From assembly GCF_037203765.1 (NCBI RefSeq), contig NZ_JBBCAS010000002.1, forward strand, positions 310,001 through 374,000: a DNA stretch of 64,000 bases, given 5' to 3'. The DNA comes from Sediminicola sp037203765. Lineage in GTDB: Bacteria; Bacteroidota; Bacteroidia; Flavobacteriales; Flavobacteriaceae. Under the pieces are notes generated by a model, which saw only the letters and a program-made list of their open reading frames with translations, was not told the DNA's origin and did not search any database. The translations under genes were made by a program, and so were the position numbers. Of the stretch, positions 15,348 to 23,790 are shown in pieces (positions within the stretch are counted from its first letter, which is position 1; each line of letters begins with the position of its first letter).

Positions 15348-15725
15348 ATGATCAAATATTCGTTTTGCACCCTGTTTTGTTTGTTATTGTGTGTTTCCTG
15401 TTACCAGCCGGAACGCGACTGTACTCAATTTAAAGAGGGGGAGTTTAGCTTTACCTCTTCTGTCAATGGGAAAGAAATGACAACAACTTTTATTCGCAAA
15501 GACGGTGTAGAAATTGATTTTTTTCAAGGAAAGAGGGATACATCTACCGTTAGATGGATCAACGATTGTGAATACATTGTAAAAAAGATAAATCCCAAGA
15601 ATATGGCAGAGGAAAAATCGGTCCATATGAAAATACTTTCAACAACAGACAATACCTATACTTTTGAGTACAATATTGTTGGAGACAATAAAAAGTCAAG
15701 GGGAACAGCTACCAAGACCAATTAA
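15348..15725 (+). CDS. small flavobacterial lipoprotein (often mislabelled 'DNA topoisomerase IV')
   Basis: A 125-residue lipoprotein: signal peptide MIKYSFCTLFCLLLCVS with Cys18 as the lipidation site, then a mature domain starting YQPERDCTQF. Conserved features are the FSFTSSVNGKEMTTTFIRKD strand region, the FFQGKRDTSTVRW stretch, INDCEYIVKKINPKN and a final TFEYNIVG. From memory, homologues are labelled 'DNA topoisomerase IV' in many flavobacterial annotations, evidently through proximity to parC/parE, which lie 2 kb away here. Nothing in it resembles a topoisomerase. An in-frame ATG at 15312 would bury the signal peptide and is not favoured. Confidence 0.8.
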   Translation: MIKYSFCTLFCLLLCVSCYQPERDCTQFKEGEFSFTSSVNGKEMTTTFIRKDGVEIDFFQGKRDTSTVRWINDCEYIVKKINPKNMAEEKSVHMKILSTTDNTYTFEYNIVGDNKKSRGTATKTN

Positions 15726-15925
15726 AGTTTATTAAAAAACTGTAGCATACCTATATGAGGCTATATGGCCTTTGCAGTAATTGATGCAAATGGATTATGT
15801 GGTCGTAGTGATTCCGGTAGATATTTACACTCCCAATTTAAATATACCTGTAGCGTTTTGGAATATAAGATTCGCAAATATGCATACAGCAACAGGAATG
15901 GTCAGATTGAATTAATTTCAAGCAT

Positions 15926-15960
15926 AAAAAAAAGCCCTTGGGAGACCAAGGGCTTTTTTT
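15926..15960. terminator. bidirectional terminator
   Basis: A 15-base perfect stem (A-tract plus GCCCTTGG / CCAAGGGC plus T-tract) with a GAGA loop. It can serve both the rightward lipoprotein transcript and the leftward sterol-desaturase gene. The 200 bases before it (15726-15925) hold no convincing gene. Confidence 0.9.
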
Positions 15961-15973
15961 AAACTAGGATTTC

Positions 15974-16933
15974 CTAATTGGGTCTACTATATGCCAATTC
16001 GGGATTAACATCCTTATGCTTTTTAAAAAGACGTTGTTGTTGCTTTACTGTTAGGGTACTGCCATCATGACTCCATCCTGGAGGACCAAAGATGTACATA
16101 AAGGCATGTGACAATTTCTTGGATTTCTTCACGTCCTTATAAATATCTTTGAACTCATGGGTAAGGATCACAATGGGATTGTGTGAGTCCGGGGCGTGTA
16201 TGACGCCATATTTAACATCTATATCATCATCCAACTCCTTCCAAGTACCGAACATCTTATCAAAAATGTTTAGGAAGCCTCCGTGGTTTTTGTCCAAATA
16301 TTCTACATTTTGAGCATGGTGGACCTGATGCATGGTATGGGTATTGAAGATCTTTTCCAAAAACCCCATTTTCGGAACATAAACCGAATGAAGCTGAAAT
16401 TGCCATAACGCCTCAATTCCCAGACAGACGACAACCATTTCTGGCGGAAAGCCAATTGCCGGCATCCACATATAGAACAATGGTTTGTATAAAATGGTAA
16501 ACCATCCGTTTCTGACAGCTGTCCCCAGATTAAAGTTATCCGATGAATGATGTACAATATGGGCAGCCCATAGAATACGTATTTCATGATTGGCCCTATG
16601 GAACCAGTAATAGGTGAAATCGTCGGCCAATTGACAAAGTAGCCATATGTACCAAGCATATCCAAAGGCTTCATATCCAAGAATATTGGTCCTTATGCCA
16701 TTGGCAGCAATGGGATTGAAAAGTTCATAGGTGAATTCAAAAATTACAATGGCAGAAATTACCTTTATCAAAGGCGCAATAATAGCAGAGCCAATACCCA
16801 TAAAACCACTGGCTGCAAAGTCTTTCCATTCGTAAAGATCATCATCTCCATGGGTCTTGCTGTAGGTTAATTCCAATAAGATAAAAGCGATAAAACAGGG
16901 AACTCCGTATACTAACGGATTGGTGAAATCCAT
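15974..16933 (-). CDS. sterol desaturase / fatty-acid hydroxylase family protein
   Basis: A 319-residue integral membrane di-iron enzyme of the sterol desaturase superfamily. The histidine clusters are HRANH, HIVHHSSDNFN and HTMHQVHHAQN, set among about four or five membrane helices. The substrate is probably a lipid or carotenoid, but this cannot be read. It lies downstream of mscL on the same strand with about 95 bases between, and ends at a strong terminator. A second, shorter family member is at 32410. Confidence 0.87.
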   Translation of the reverse strand: MDFTNPLVYGVPCFIAFILLELTYSKTHGDDDLYEWKDFAASGFMGIGSAIIAPLIKVISAIVIFEFTYELFNPIAANGIRTNILGYEAFGYAWYIWLLCQLADDFTYYWFHRANHEIRILWAAHIVHHSSDNFNLGTAVRNGWFTILYKPLFYMWMPAIGFPPEMVVVCLGIEALWQFQLHSVYVPKMGFLEKIFNTHTMHQVHHAQNVEYLDKNHGGFLNIFDKMFGTWKELDDDIDVKYGVIHAPDSHNPIVILTHEFKDIYKDVKKSKKLSHAFMYIFGPPGWSHDGSTLTVKQQQRLFKKHKDVNPELAYSRPN

Positions 16934-17029
16934 AAAAACAACATTTTTGGTAAATATAACAATAAACTCATGCTCTTCCTTAATACTTTAACATCTACAT
17001 GAAGATTGGTGTTAAGGATTATTGGGTAC

Positions 17030-17464
17030 TTATTTTTCTTTGATGCTTTTTAATAATTTATTTTGCTCTTTCATCAGTTTTTCCAAATTGGCCAATAACT
17101 CAATATCCTTAGGGGTTGCCACCTCTTGGTTTTTTGGATCTTCGGATTTTGTTTTAAACCGATTGATAAACTTGATAACAACAAATATGGTAAAGGCAAC
17201 TATGACAAAGTCTACAAAAACTTCAATAAGTTCACCATAGGCTATGGCTACTTCCTCAGTATTTCCACTGGCCTCCCTTAGTATTAATTTCCTGTTGGTG
17301 TAATTTACACCGTCGGTCAGCAAATTAAGGGGTGGCATGATAACCTTTTTTACGATGGCATTGACCACCTTATTGAAAGCCGTACCAATTATGATACCCA
17401 CCGCCATATCGATCATGTTTCCTTTGATCGCAAAATTCTTGAATTCTTTAAAAAAATCCTTCAT
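17030..17464 (-). CDS. mscL: large-conductance mechanosensitive channel MscL
   Basis: A 144-residue channel subunit that releases solutes on hypo-osmotic shock. The first helix carries the family hallmark (NMIDMAVGIIIGTAFNKVV, then AIVKKVIMPPL). A periplasmic loop follows, then a second helix (FVDFVIVAFTIFVVIKFIN) and a charged C-terminal bundle (LLANLEKLMKEQNKLLKSI). It begins 8 bases after the parC stop and is probably in the parE-parC-mscL operon. Confidence 0.95.
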   Translation of the reverse strand: MKDFFKEFKNFAIKGNMIDMAVGIIIGTAFNKVVNAIVKKVIMPPLNLLTDGVNYTNRKLILREASGNTEEVAIAYGELIEVFVDFVIVAFTIFVVIKFINRFKTKSEDPKNQEVATPKDIELLANLEKLMKEQNKLLKSIKEK

Positions 17465-17472
17465 GGCGCTAT

Positions 17473-20121
17473 TTAAAACAAAAGTGTCTGACCTTCATCT
17501 TCCGGCTTTGATCCTTTTGACTTAGAATTTGATATGGGCCTATCATCAGAAGAATCCACTGCTTCCTCATCTATCACTTCCATTTCCTCCGGTTCTTGCA
17601 CTTCGGGTTCTTCATAGGGCAATGGCTCCAGCGCATTGACACTTTTCACCTTGTCGGCCGTTAAAACATTGCCTAAAGCTTTAATTCCTTTTACCGCTAT
17701 AAAATCTTCCAGATCAATAGTTTGATTTGGCTTGGCATCTTTTCCTCTTGGCTTCACGAATTCAACTTCCACTACCGGCCTCCAGTCCGACGAAATCAGT
17801 TCCAAAACCGATTTTGGATGTTCGGAAATGAAAAGTTCTTCTTTTCCTTCGTTTTCGATTACAAATCGCTTGATATAGTACCGCTCCTTTTCTCCCTCGT
17901 AGTAAACTGCCGATAAGGGTTTTTCCGGGTTCCATTTTTCCAGTAAGATCATATCATCATCAAAATGGGTCGAAAGATCGGGCGTCAAAGTTTTTGCAAT
18001 TCCTTTTTGGGTAACCACGAGTAGAAGATCATCCCCCCTAAATTCTCCCAATAGCTCACCCCTGCCATCTACATTGAGCCTTCTAACTACTTCATCGAAC
18101 CATATTTTTCTTGGTTTGAGGGTAGAGACTCCTTTTTCCTTTAGTTCAACCCGTTTTACAGGATATTTTGTGACCACATTACCTTTGGAAGCTCTTCCTT
18201 TTATTAGAACATCTGCAAAGTCAATATCCCATTTTAATTTTTTAATACTACCTGCCTGACGCAATAGGACGGTGACCACCTCGGCTTCCCCATTGGGATT
18301 TGCAGAAAAATACAACATCTCAGAATTGGCCTTGCCATTGGTAAGATCGTAAATCTTATCCCTTGTGATGCTTGTTACGTTAAATCTCTTGATATAACTG
18401 GGGCCGCCTTTTCCGTCTTTATAGATCATGTTATAGATGGTGCGCTTGTCCTTTTTCTTAAAAACAGCTACATGAACTATATTTTTACCTATGAAAGTTT
18501 TGGCATCCACCTTGGTGACCATCATTTTACCATCTTTGGTAAAGCAAATAATATCATCAATATCGCTACAATCAGTGACATACTCGTCTCTCTTCAATGA
18601 AGTGCCCACAAAACCTTCCTCCTTGTTTACATAGAGTTTGGTATTGCGAATAACAACCTTGGTAGCTTCAATATCGTCAAAAATTCGAATTTCGGATTTG
18701 CGCTCCCGGCCTTTCCCGTATTTTTCCTTTAGACTTTTGAAATAATCAATGGCGTACTCCACTAAGTGCTCCAAATGATGTTTTACTTGAGCTATTTTTT
18801 CCTCAAGGCCTTCAATAAATTGTTGTGCTTTTTCTAAATCGAATTTGGAAATCCTTTTGATTCGAATTTCTGTTAGTCGAACTATATCCTCTTCAGTAAC
18901 AGCTCTTTTTAAATGGGCAATATGGGGCTGAAGTCCTTTGTCGATAGCCTTGATAACACCTTCCCAGGTCTCTTCCTCTTCAATATCCCTATATATTCTC
19001 TTTTCTATAAAAATACGTTCCAAAGAGGTAAAATGCCACTGTTCTTCCAACTCGGAAAGTTGTATTTCCAATTCCGCTTTCAAAAGCTCTACCGTATTCT
19101 CCGTAGATCTTTTTAGCATTTCCACTACACCGATAAATAGTGGCTTATTGTCCTCAATGATACAGCCCAAAGGTGAAATGGAAGATTCGCAGGCCGTAAA
19201 GGCGTATAGGGCATCTATAGTCTTGTCTGGGGAAATACCACCCGGCAAATGCACTAAAATTTCAACATCGGCTGCGGTATTGTCCTCAATTTTTTTGATT
19301 TTGATCTTGCCCTTATCGTTCGCTTTAAGGATAGAATCTATTAAAGTAGAGGTGTTGGTTCCATAAGGTATCTCACTTATAACCAGTGTATTTTTGTCCA
19401 GCTGAGATATTTTGGCCCTCACCCTGATCTTTCCACCCCGCAAACCTTCATTGTAGTTGGTAACATCGATGATCCCAGCGGTAGGGAAATCAGGAAAAAG
19501 GGTAAATCGCTGCCCTTTCAAATGCTTTATGGAACTATCTATTAATTCAATAAAGTTGTGGGGAAGTACTTTGGTGGATAATCCTACCGCAATACCCTCA
19601 GCCCCCTGTGCCAGAAGCAAAGGAAACTTTACGGGCAGGTTGACGGGTTCTTTTCTTCTACCGTCATATGATTGCTGCCATTCGGTTATTTTAGGACTAA
19701 AAACAACTTCCAGACCAAATTTGGAGAGTCTAGCTTCAATATATCGAGAAGCCGCGGCCCCATCTCCGGTGAGTATGTTACCCCAGTTCCCTTGTGTATC
19801 TATCAACAAGTCCTTTTGTCCGAGCTGCACCATGGCATCTGCAATACTTGCATCACCATGAGGGTGATACTGCATCGTATGTCCAACAACATTGGCTACT
19901 TTGTTGTAACGGCCATCATCGAGCTCTTTAAGGGCGTGCATGATCCTCCTTTGAACAGGTTTAAAACCATCTTCAATGGCCGGTACGGCACGTTCTAAAA
20001 TAACATAGGAGGCATAGTCTAAAAACCAATCTTTGTACATCCCTGTGACCTTGGTCAAAGAATCCTGGGAGTTGTCTAGGTTTTCGTTAATTCCATCATT
20101 TACTTCTTCATTCTCTTCCAT
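17473..20121 (-). CDS. parC: DNA topoisomerase IV subunit A
   Basis: Breakage-reunion subunit of a type IIA topoisomerase that decatenates chromosomes. The 882-residue product has the winged-helix catalytic region (PVQRRIMHALKEL; YHPHGDASI at 85-93) and the active-site Tyr127 in SRYIEAR. A coiled coil and a C-terminal beta-pinwheel region follow. The last 60 residues are acidic and low in complexity. It is 31 bases downstream of parE. Shortness relative to GyrA and pairing with a 617-residue B subunit support ParC rather than GyrA. Confidence 0.92.
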   Translation of the reverse strand: MEENEEVNDGINENLDNSQDSLTKVTGMYKDWFLDYASYVILERAVPAIEDGFKPVQRRIMHALKELDDGRYNKVANVVGHTMQYHPHGDASIADAMVQLGQKDLLIDTQGNWGNILTGDGAAASRYIEARLSKFGLEVVFSPKITEWQQSYDGRRKEPVNLPVKFPLLLAQGAEGIAVGLSTKVLPHNFIELIDSSIKHLKGQRFTLFPDFPTAGIIDVTNYNEGLRGGKIRVRAKISQLDKNTLVISEIPYGTNTSTLIDSILKANDKGKIKIKKIEDNTAADVEILVHLPGGISPDKTIDALYAFTACESSISPLGCIIEDNKPLFIGVVEMLKRSTENTVELLKAELEIQLSELEEQWHFTSLERIFIEKRIYRDIEEEETWEGVIKAIDKGLQPHIAHLKRAVTEEDIVRLTEIRIKRISKFDLEKAQQFIEGLEEKIAQVKHHLEHLVEYAIDYFKSLKEKYGKGRERKSEIRIFDDIEATKVVIRNTKLYVNKEEGFVGTSLKRDEYVTDCSDIDDIICFTKDGKMMVTKVDAKTFIGKNIVHVAVFKKKDKRTIYNMIYKDGKGGPSYIKRFNVTSITRDKIYDLTNGKANSEMLYFSANPNGEAEVVTVLLRQAGSIKKLKWDIDFADVLIKGRASKGNVVTKYPVKRVELKEKGVSTLKPRKIWFDEVVRRLNVDGRGELLGEFRGDDLLLVVTQKGIAKTLTPDLSTHFDDDMILLEKWNPEKPLSAVYYEGEKERYYIKRFVIENEGKEELFISEHPKSVLELISSDWRPVVEVEFVKPRGKDAKPNQTIDLEDFIAVKGIKALGNVLTADKVKSVNALEPLPYEEPEVQEPEEMEVIDEEAVDSSDDRPISNSKSKGSKPEDEGQTLLF

Positions 20122-20152
20122 TCAGAAAGATTCGTATTAGTTTGGTTTATAA

Positions 20153-22006
20153 TCAGTTTTCCTTGACTAGATCAAGTTCAACTTTAAGGTTTTCTATGAT
20201 AAATTTTTGGCGGTCAGGCGTGTTTTTTCCCATATAGAATTCCAACAATTGCTCTATGGACATGGCTTTGTCCAACATTACGGGCTCTAAACGGATATCG
20301 TCTCCAATGAAATGCTGGAATTCGTCTGGAGAAATCTCCCCCAAACCTTTAAACCTGGTGATCTCTGGTTTTCCAGTCAACTTTTCAATAGCATTTTTTC
20401 TTTCTTCTTCACTATAACAGTAAATGGTTTCTTTTTTATTTCTTACCCTAAACAAAGGGGTCTGTAAAATATAAAGATGATTCTCCTTGATCAATTCCGG
20501 AAAAAATTGAAGAAAGAAGGTAATCAACAGGAGTCGGATGTGCATTCCGTCGACATCGGCATCTGTAGCGATTACAATGTTGTTGTATCTGAGGTCTTCC
20601 ATGGACTCCTCTATATTCAAGGCTGCCTGTAGTAAATTGAATTCCTCGTTTTCATAAACGATTTTTTTGGTCATGCCATAAGAATTCAAAGGTTTCCCCC
20701 TTAAACTAAAAACGGCTTGGGTATTCACATCCCTGGATTTGGTGATAGAACCTGATGCAGAGTCACCCTCGGTAATAAACAAGGTGCTTTCCAAACGCTT
20801 TTCGTTTTTCATATCCCCAAGATGCACCCTACAATCCCTTAATTTCTTATTGTGAAGACTTGCTTTTTTAGCTCTATCCTTTGCTAGTTTACGAATCCCC
20901 GAAAGTTCTTTTCTTTCCCGTTCCGCCTGCATAATTTTTCGCTGCAGCTTCTCTGCGGTATCCGGGTTTTTATGTAGGTAATTATCCAGCTGTTTACCAA
21001 CAAAATCATTGATGTATGTTCTAACGGTGGGAAAATCGCCCCCCATGTCAGTTGACCCCAATTTGGTTTTGGTCTGACTTTCAAAGACCGGTTCCATCAC
21101 CTTGATGGCAATAGCTGATATAATGGACTTTCTAATGTCCGATGCATCGTAGTTTTTTCCGTAAAAATCTCGAATTGTTCTCGCAACAGCCTCTCTAAAA
21201 GCAGATTGGTGGGTACCTCCCTGGGTAGTATGCTGACCATTTACAAAGGAATGATATTCTTCGCTATATTGCGTTTTACTGTGGGTTATGGCAACTTCAA
21301 TATCCTCGCCTTTTAAATGGATAATTGGATAAAGCATATCATCCGCAGCGTTGTTATCTTCCAAAAGATCCTTCAAACCGTTTTCTGAATGGAATTTCTC
21401 CCCATTGAAAACTATGGTAAGCCCCGGATTGAGATATACGTAGTTTTTGAGCATGCGCTCCACATACTCGTTCCTATATTTATATTTTTTAAAGATGGCC
21501 TCATCGGGTATAAAGGAAACCTTGGTTCCCTTTCTTTTGGATGTATCTACTGGCCCATCTTCGGAAACTAAATTTCCTTGGTGGAATTCGGCAGTTTTTA
21601 ATTGGTTTTCCCTTGATGATTCAACTTTGAAGAATGTGGAAAGGGCATTCACGGCCTTGGTACCAACGCCATTTAGACCTACAGATTTCTTAAATGCCTT
21701 ACTGTCATATTTACCACCAGTATTCATTTTAGAAACCACATCAACTACTTTGCCCAAAGGAATACCACGACCATAATCCCGGACACTGACAACATTGTCC
21801 TTAATACTGATATCAATGGTCTTCCCTGCACCCATCACAAACTCATCAATACAGTTATCCAACACTTCTTTTAGTAGTATATAGATACCATCGTCTGCAG
21901 AGGAACCATCGCCCAATTTACCAATATACATACCAGGACGCATACGGATATGCTCCTTCCAATCCAATGAACGTATATTATCTTCGGTATATTGGGTGTT
22001 TTCCAT
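20153..22006 (-). CDS. parE: DNA topoisomerase IV subunit B
   Basis: ATPase subunit of topoisomerase IV, 617 residues. GHKL ATP-binding motifs EVLDNCIDEF, VRDYGRGIPLG and GLNGVGTKAVNAL occupy the N-terminus. The TOPRIM domain shows FITEGDSASGS and DADVDGMHIRLLL, and the C-terminal FKGLGEISPDEF is typical. It is first in an operon with parC and mscL on the minus strand. Confidence 0.93.
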   Translation of the reverse strand: MENTQYTEDNIRSLDWKEHIRMRPGMYIGKLGDGSSADDGIYILLKEVLDNCIDEFVMGAGKTIDISIKDNVVSVRDYGRGIPLGKVVDVVSKMNTGGKYDSKAFKKSVGLNGVGTKAVNALSTFFKVESSRENQLKTAEFHQGNLVSEDGPVDTSKRKGTKVSFIPDEAIFKKYKYRNEYVERMLKNYVYLNPGLTIVFNGEKFHSENGLKDLLEDNNAADDMLYPIIHLKGEDIEVAITHSKTQYSEEYHSFVNGQHTTQGGTHQSAFREAVARTIRDFYGKNYDASDIRKSIISAIAIKVMEPVFESQTKTKLGSTDMGGDFPTVRTYINDFVGKQLDNYLHKNPDTAEKLQRKIMQAERERKELSGIRKLAKDRAKKASLHNKKLRDCRVHLGDMKNEKRLESTLFITEGDSASGSITKSRDVNTQAVFSLRGKPLNSYGMTKKIVYENEEFNLLQAALNIEESMEDLRYNNIVIATDADVDGMHIRLLLITFFLQFFPELIKENHLYILQTPLFRVRNKKETIYCYSEEERKNAIEKLTGKPEITRFKGLGEISPDEFQHFIGDDIRLEPVMLDKAMSIEQLLEFYMGKNTPDRQKFIIENLKVELDLVKEN

Positions 22007-22315
22007 TAATTCAGTAGTTTAAGGCGCGTTGCTAATATAGGGAGTGTTCCAAAAAGATAAAAACACTACCTGTTAAAGTAATTAACAATAGCAAGTATTC
22101 AATTGTTGATATGGCTTGTGCTTCTAAAGGTTCCTATTTCTGTAACGGCAATAGAAAATCACCACTATCAGAAGGACCTAAACGATAATATAGCAAAAAT
22201 ATAATAAAAAAAACCCCAAGTGAAAAGAATGCTCTACTCGGCATATAGCTCACTAGGGGATATTATTTGAATGCACAAAAAGGGAAAAACCCCTAAATTC
22301 TTTTAGTTCTATAAA
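22007..22315. other. intergenic region between ychF and parE
   Basis: 309 bases with no credible gene. The left part contains the ychF terminator hairpin; I see no exact TAnnTTTG box for parE in the right part. Confidence 0.5.
22204..22259 (-). terminator. terminator after ychF
   Basis: CCCCAAGTGA (22214-22223) pairs with TCACTAGGGG (22250-22259) with one mismatch. On the minus strand the stem is followed by eight T residues and further AT-rich sequence. It lies 57 bases beyond the ychF stop. Confidence 0.65.
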
Positions 22316-23410
22316 TTACACATTAAAACGGAAGTGCATTACATCACCATCTTTAACGATGTATTCTTTGCCCTCTACTCTCATTTTACCTGCCTCTTTT
22401 ACTTTGGCTTCACTTCCAAAATTTACAAAATCGTCATAGGCAATCACTTCGGCACGGATAAATCCCTTTTCAAAATCTGTATGTATAACACCAGCGGCTT
22501 GTGGCGCGGTTGCCCCTACAGGAATGGTCCATGCCCTAACTTCTTTGACTCCTGCCGTAAAATAGGTTTCAAGATTCAATAATTTATACGCACCACGAAT
22601 CAATTTGGCTGAGCCAGGTTCTTTAAGCCCTAGGTCCTCCAAAAACATCTGACGCTCTTCATAGGTTTCCAATTCCGTAATGTCTGCTTCTGTTCCTACC
22701 GCCAAGAAAATGACTTCTGCATTTTCATCCTTTACGGCTTCTTTGACCATTTCTACATATTTGTTACCGGTAGCTGCGGCCTCTTCCCCTACATTACATA
22801 CATACATTACAGGTTTGTCTGTTATGAATTGTAATGGTGTCACAAATTCACTTCTGTCCTCTTTACTAAATTCAATTGCACGAATGGAAATTCCTGCTTC
22901 TAAGCCTTGTTTAATTTTCAAAAGAACTGCCTCCTCTTTTTGAGCATCTTTGTTTCCCGTCTTGGCAGCACGTTTTACCTTTTCGAGCTTTTTGTCTACC
23001 GTTTCCAGATCCTTTAATTGTAGCTCCATATCAATGGTCTCCTTGTCCCTGATAGGGTTTACGGAACCATCTACGTGAACAATATTGTCGTTGTCAAAAC
23101 ATCTGAGCACATGAAGAATGGCATCGGTCTCACGGATATTTCCCAAAAACTGGTTGCCAAGTCCTTCTCCCTTACTAGCTCCTTTAACCAAACCTGCTAT
23201 GTCCACAATCTCTACTGTTGCAGGCATTACACGCTCGGGATTGACCAAGGATTCTAATTTTTCCAATCTTGTATCTGGCACATTGACCACACCTATATTA
23301 GGTTCTATAGTACAAAAAGGGAAATTGGCACTTTGTGCTTTTGCATTGGACAAACAATTGAAAAGTGTTGATTTACCTACGTTTGGCAATCCTACGATAC
23401 CTGCTTTCAT
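22316..23410 (-). CDS. ychF: redox-regulated ribosome-binding ATPase YchF
   Basis: Universally conserved Obg-family P-loop protein that hydrolyses ATP and binds ribosomes. 364 residues from the chosen start, with GLPNVGKSTLFN (7-18), NFPFCTIEPN, DIAGLVKGASKGEGLGN and a C-terminal TGS-like domain ending HFRFNV. An ATG eight codons upstream lies in a TAnnTTTG box, and all relatives start MKAGIVGLPNVG, so the ATG at 23410 is used. Confidence 0.95.
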   Translation of the reverse strand: MKAGIVGLPNVGKSTLFNCLSNAKAQSANFPFCTIEPNIGVVNVPDTRLEKLESLVNPERVMPATVEIVDIAGLVKGASKGEGLGNQFLGNIRETDAILHVLRCFDNDNIVHVDGSVNPIRDKETIDMELQLKDLETVDKKLEKVKRAAKTGNKDAQKEEAVLLKIKQGLEAGISIRAIEFSKEDRSEFVTPLQFITDKPVMYVCNVGEEAAATGNKYVEMVKEAVKDENAEVIFLAVGTEADITELETYEERQMFLEDLGLKEPGSAKLIRGAYKLLNLETYFTAGVKEVRAWTIPVGATAPQAAGVIHTDFEKGFIRAEVIAYDDFVNFGSEAKVKEAGKMRVEGKEYIVKDGDVMHFRFNV

Positions 23411-23790
23411 TCTTTCATTATTTTGAGGGTGCAAATATAGTTTTAAAAAGCAAATTTTTAACCATCAAACTTGCAAACTGTACTATGGTTGTTTGTAAAG
23501 GTGATATGGACCAGAAATGGTCATCGTGAATTTAATCACGAAAACGATTGAATTTATTGGCGGCTTTATTCATGTTAAAAATATCCACGGACTAATAAAC
23601 TCAACAAAAACAAGGGTTATGAGGATTTAATTAGAAAATAATCGTATATATTATTATGTAATAATTGTTTGTAACTTCCTATAAGAATTGGTCAAAATGT
23701 TATGGAGGCGAATCGATTTCTCCTAAAAAAATGTTAATTCACGATATTTTTATTATTTTCGGCAACATATTAACTCAAAAAATAAACTAT
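23411..23790. other. intergenic region before TonB-dependent receptor
   Basis: 380 bases holding the ychF promoter box at its left end (23432-23439) and a small hairpin TCGTGA-ATTTAA-TCACGA (23524-23541). Near the right end TATTTTCG (23754-23761) differs by one base from TAnnTTTG and could drive the receptor gene. An open frame from 23665 runs in phase into the receptor but lacks coding character. Confidence 0.45.
23432..23439 (-). promoter_or_regulatory. candidate -7 box (TATATTTG) for ychF
   Basis: Minus-strand TAnnTTTG match 22 bases upstream of the chosen ychF start. The alternative start codon at 23434 falls inside it. Confidence 0.45.

Noticed and set aside
15765..15962. Open frame of 65 codons after the small lipoprotein
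   Set aside because: It runs into the terminator hairpin, has no ribosome-binding context and its residues look random.
17473..22006. Gyrase rather than topoisomerase IV for the A and B subunits
   Set aside because: Adjacent order B then A, a short B subunit of 617 residues and the divergent C-terminal domain of the A subunit fit ParE/ParC better.
23665..23790. N-terminal extension of the TonB-dependent receptor
   Set aside because: The signal peptide begins at the ATG at 23791; extending it would bury the export signal, and the extension sequence is AT-rich intergenic DNA.
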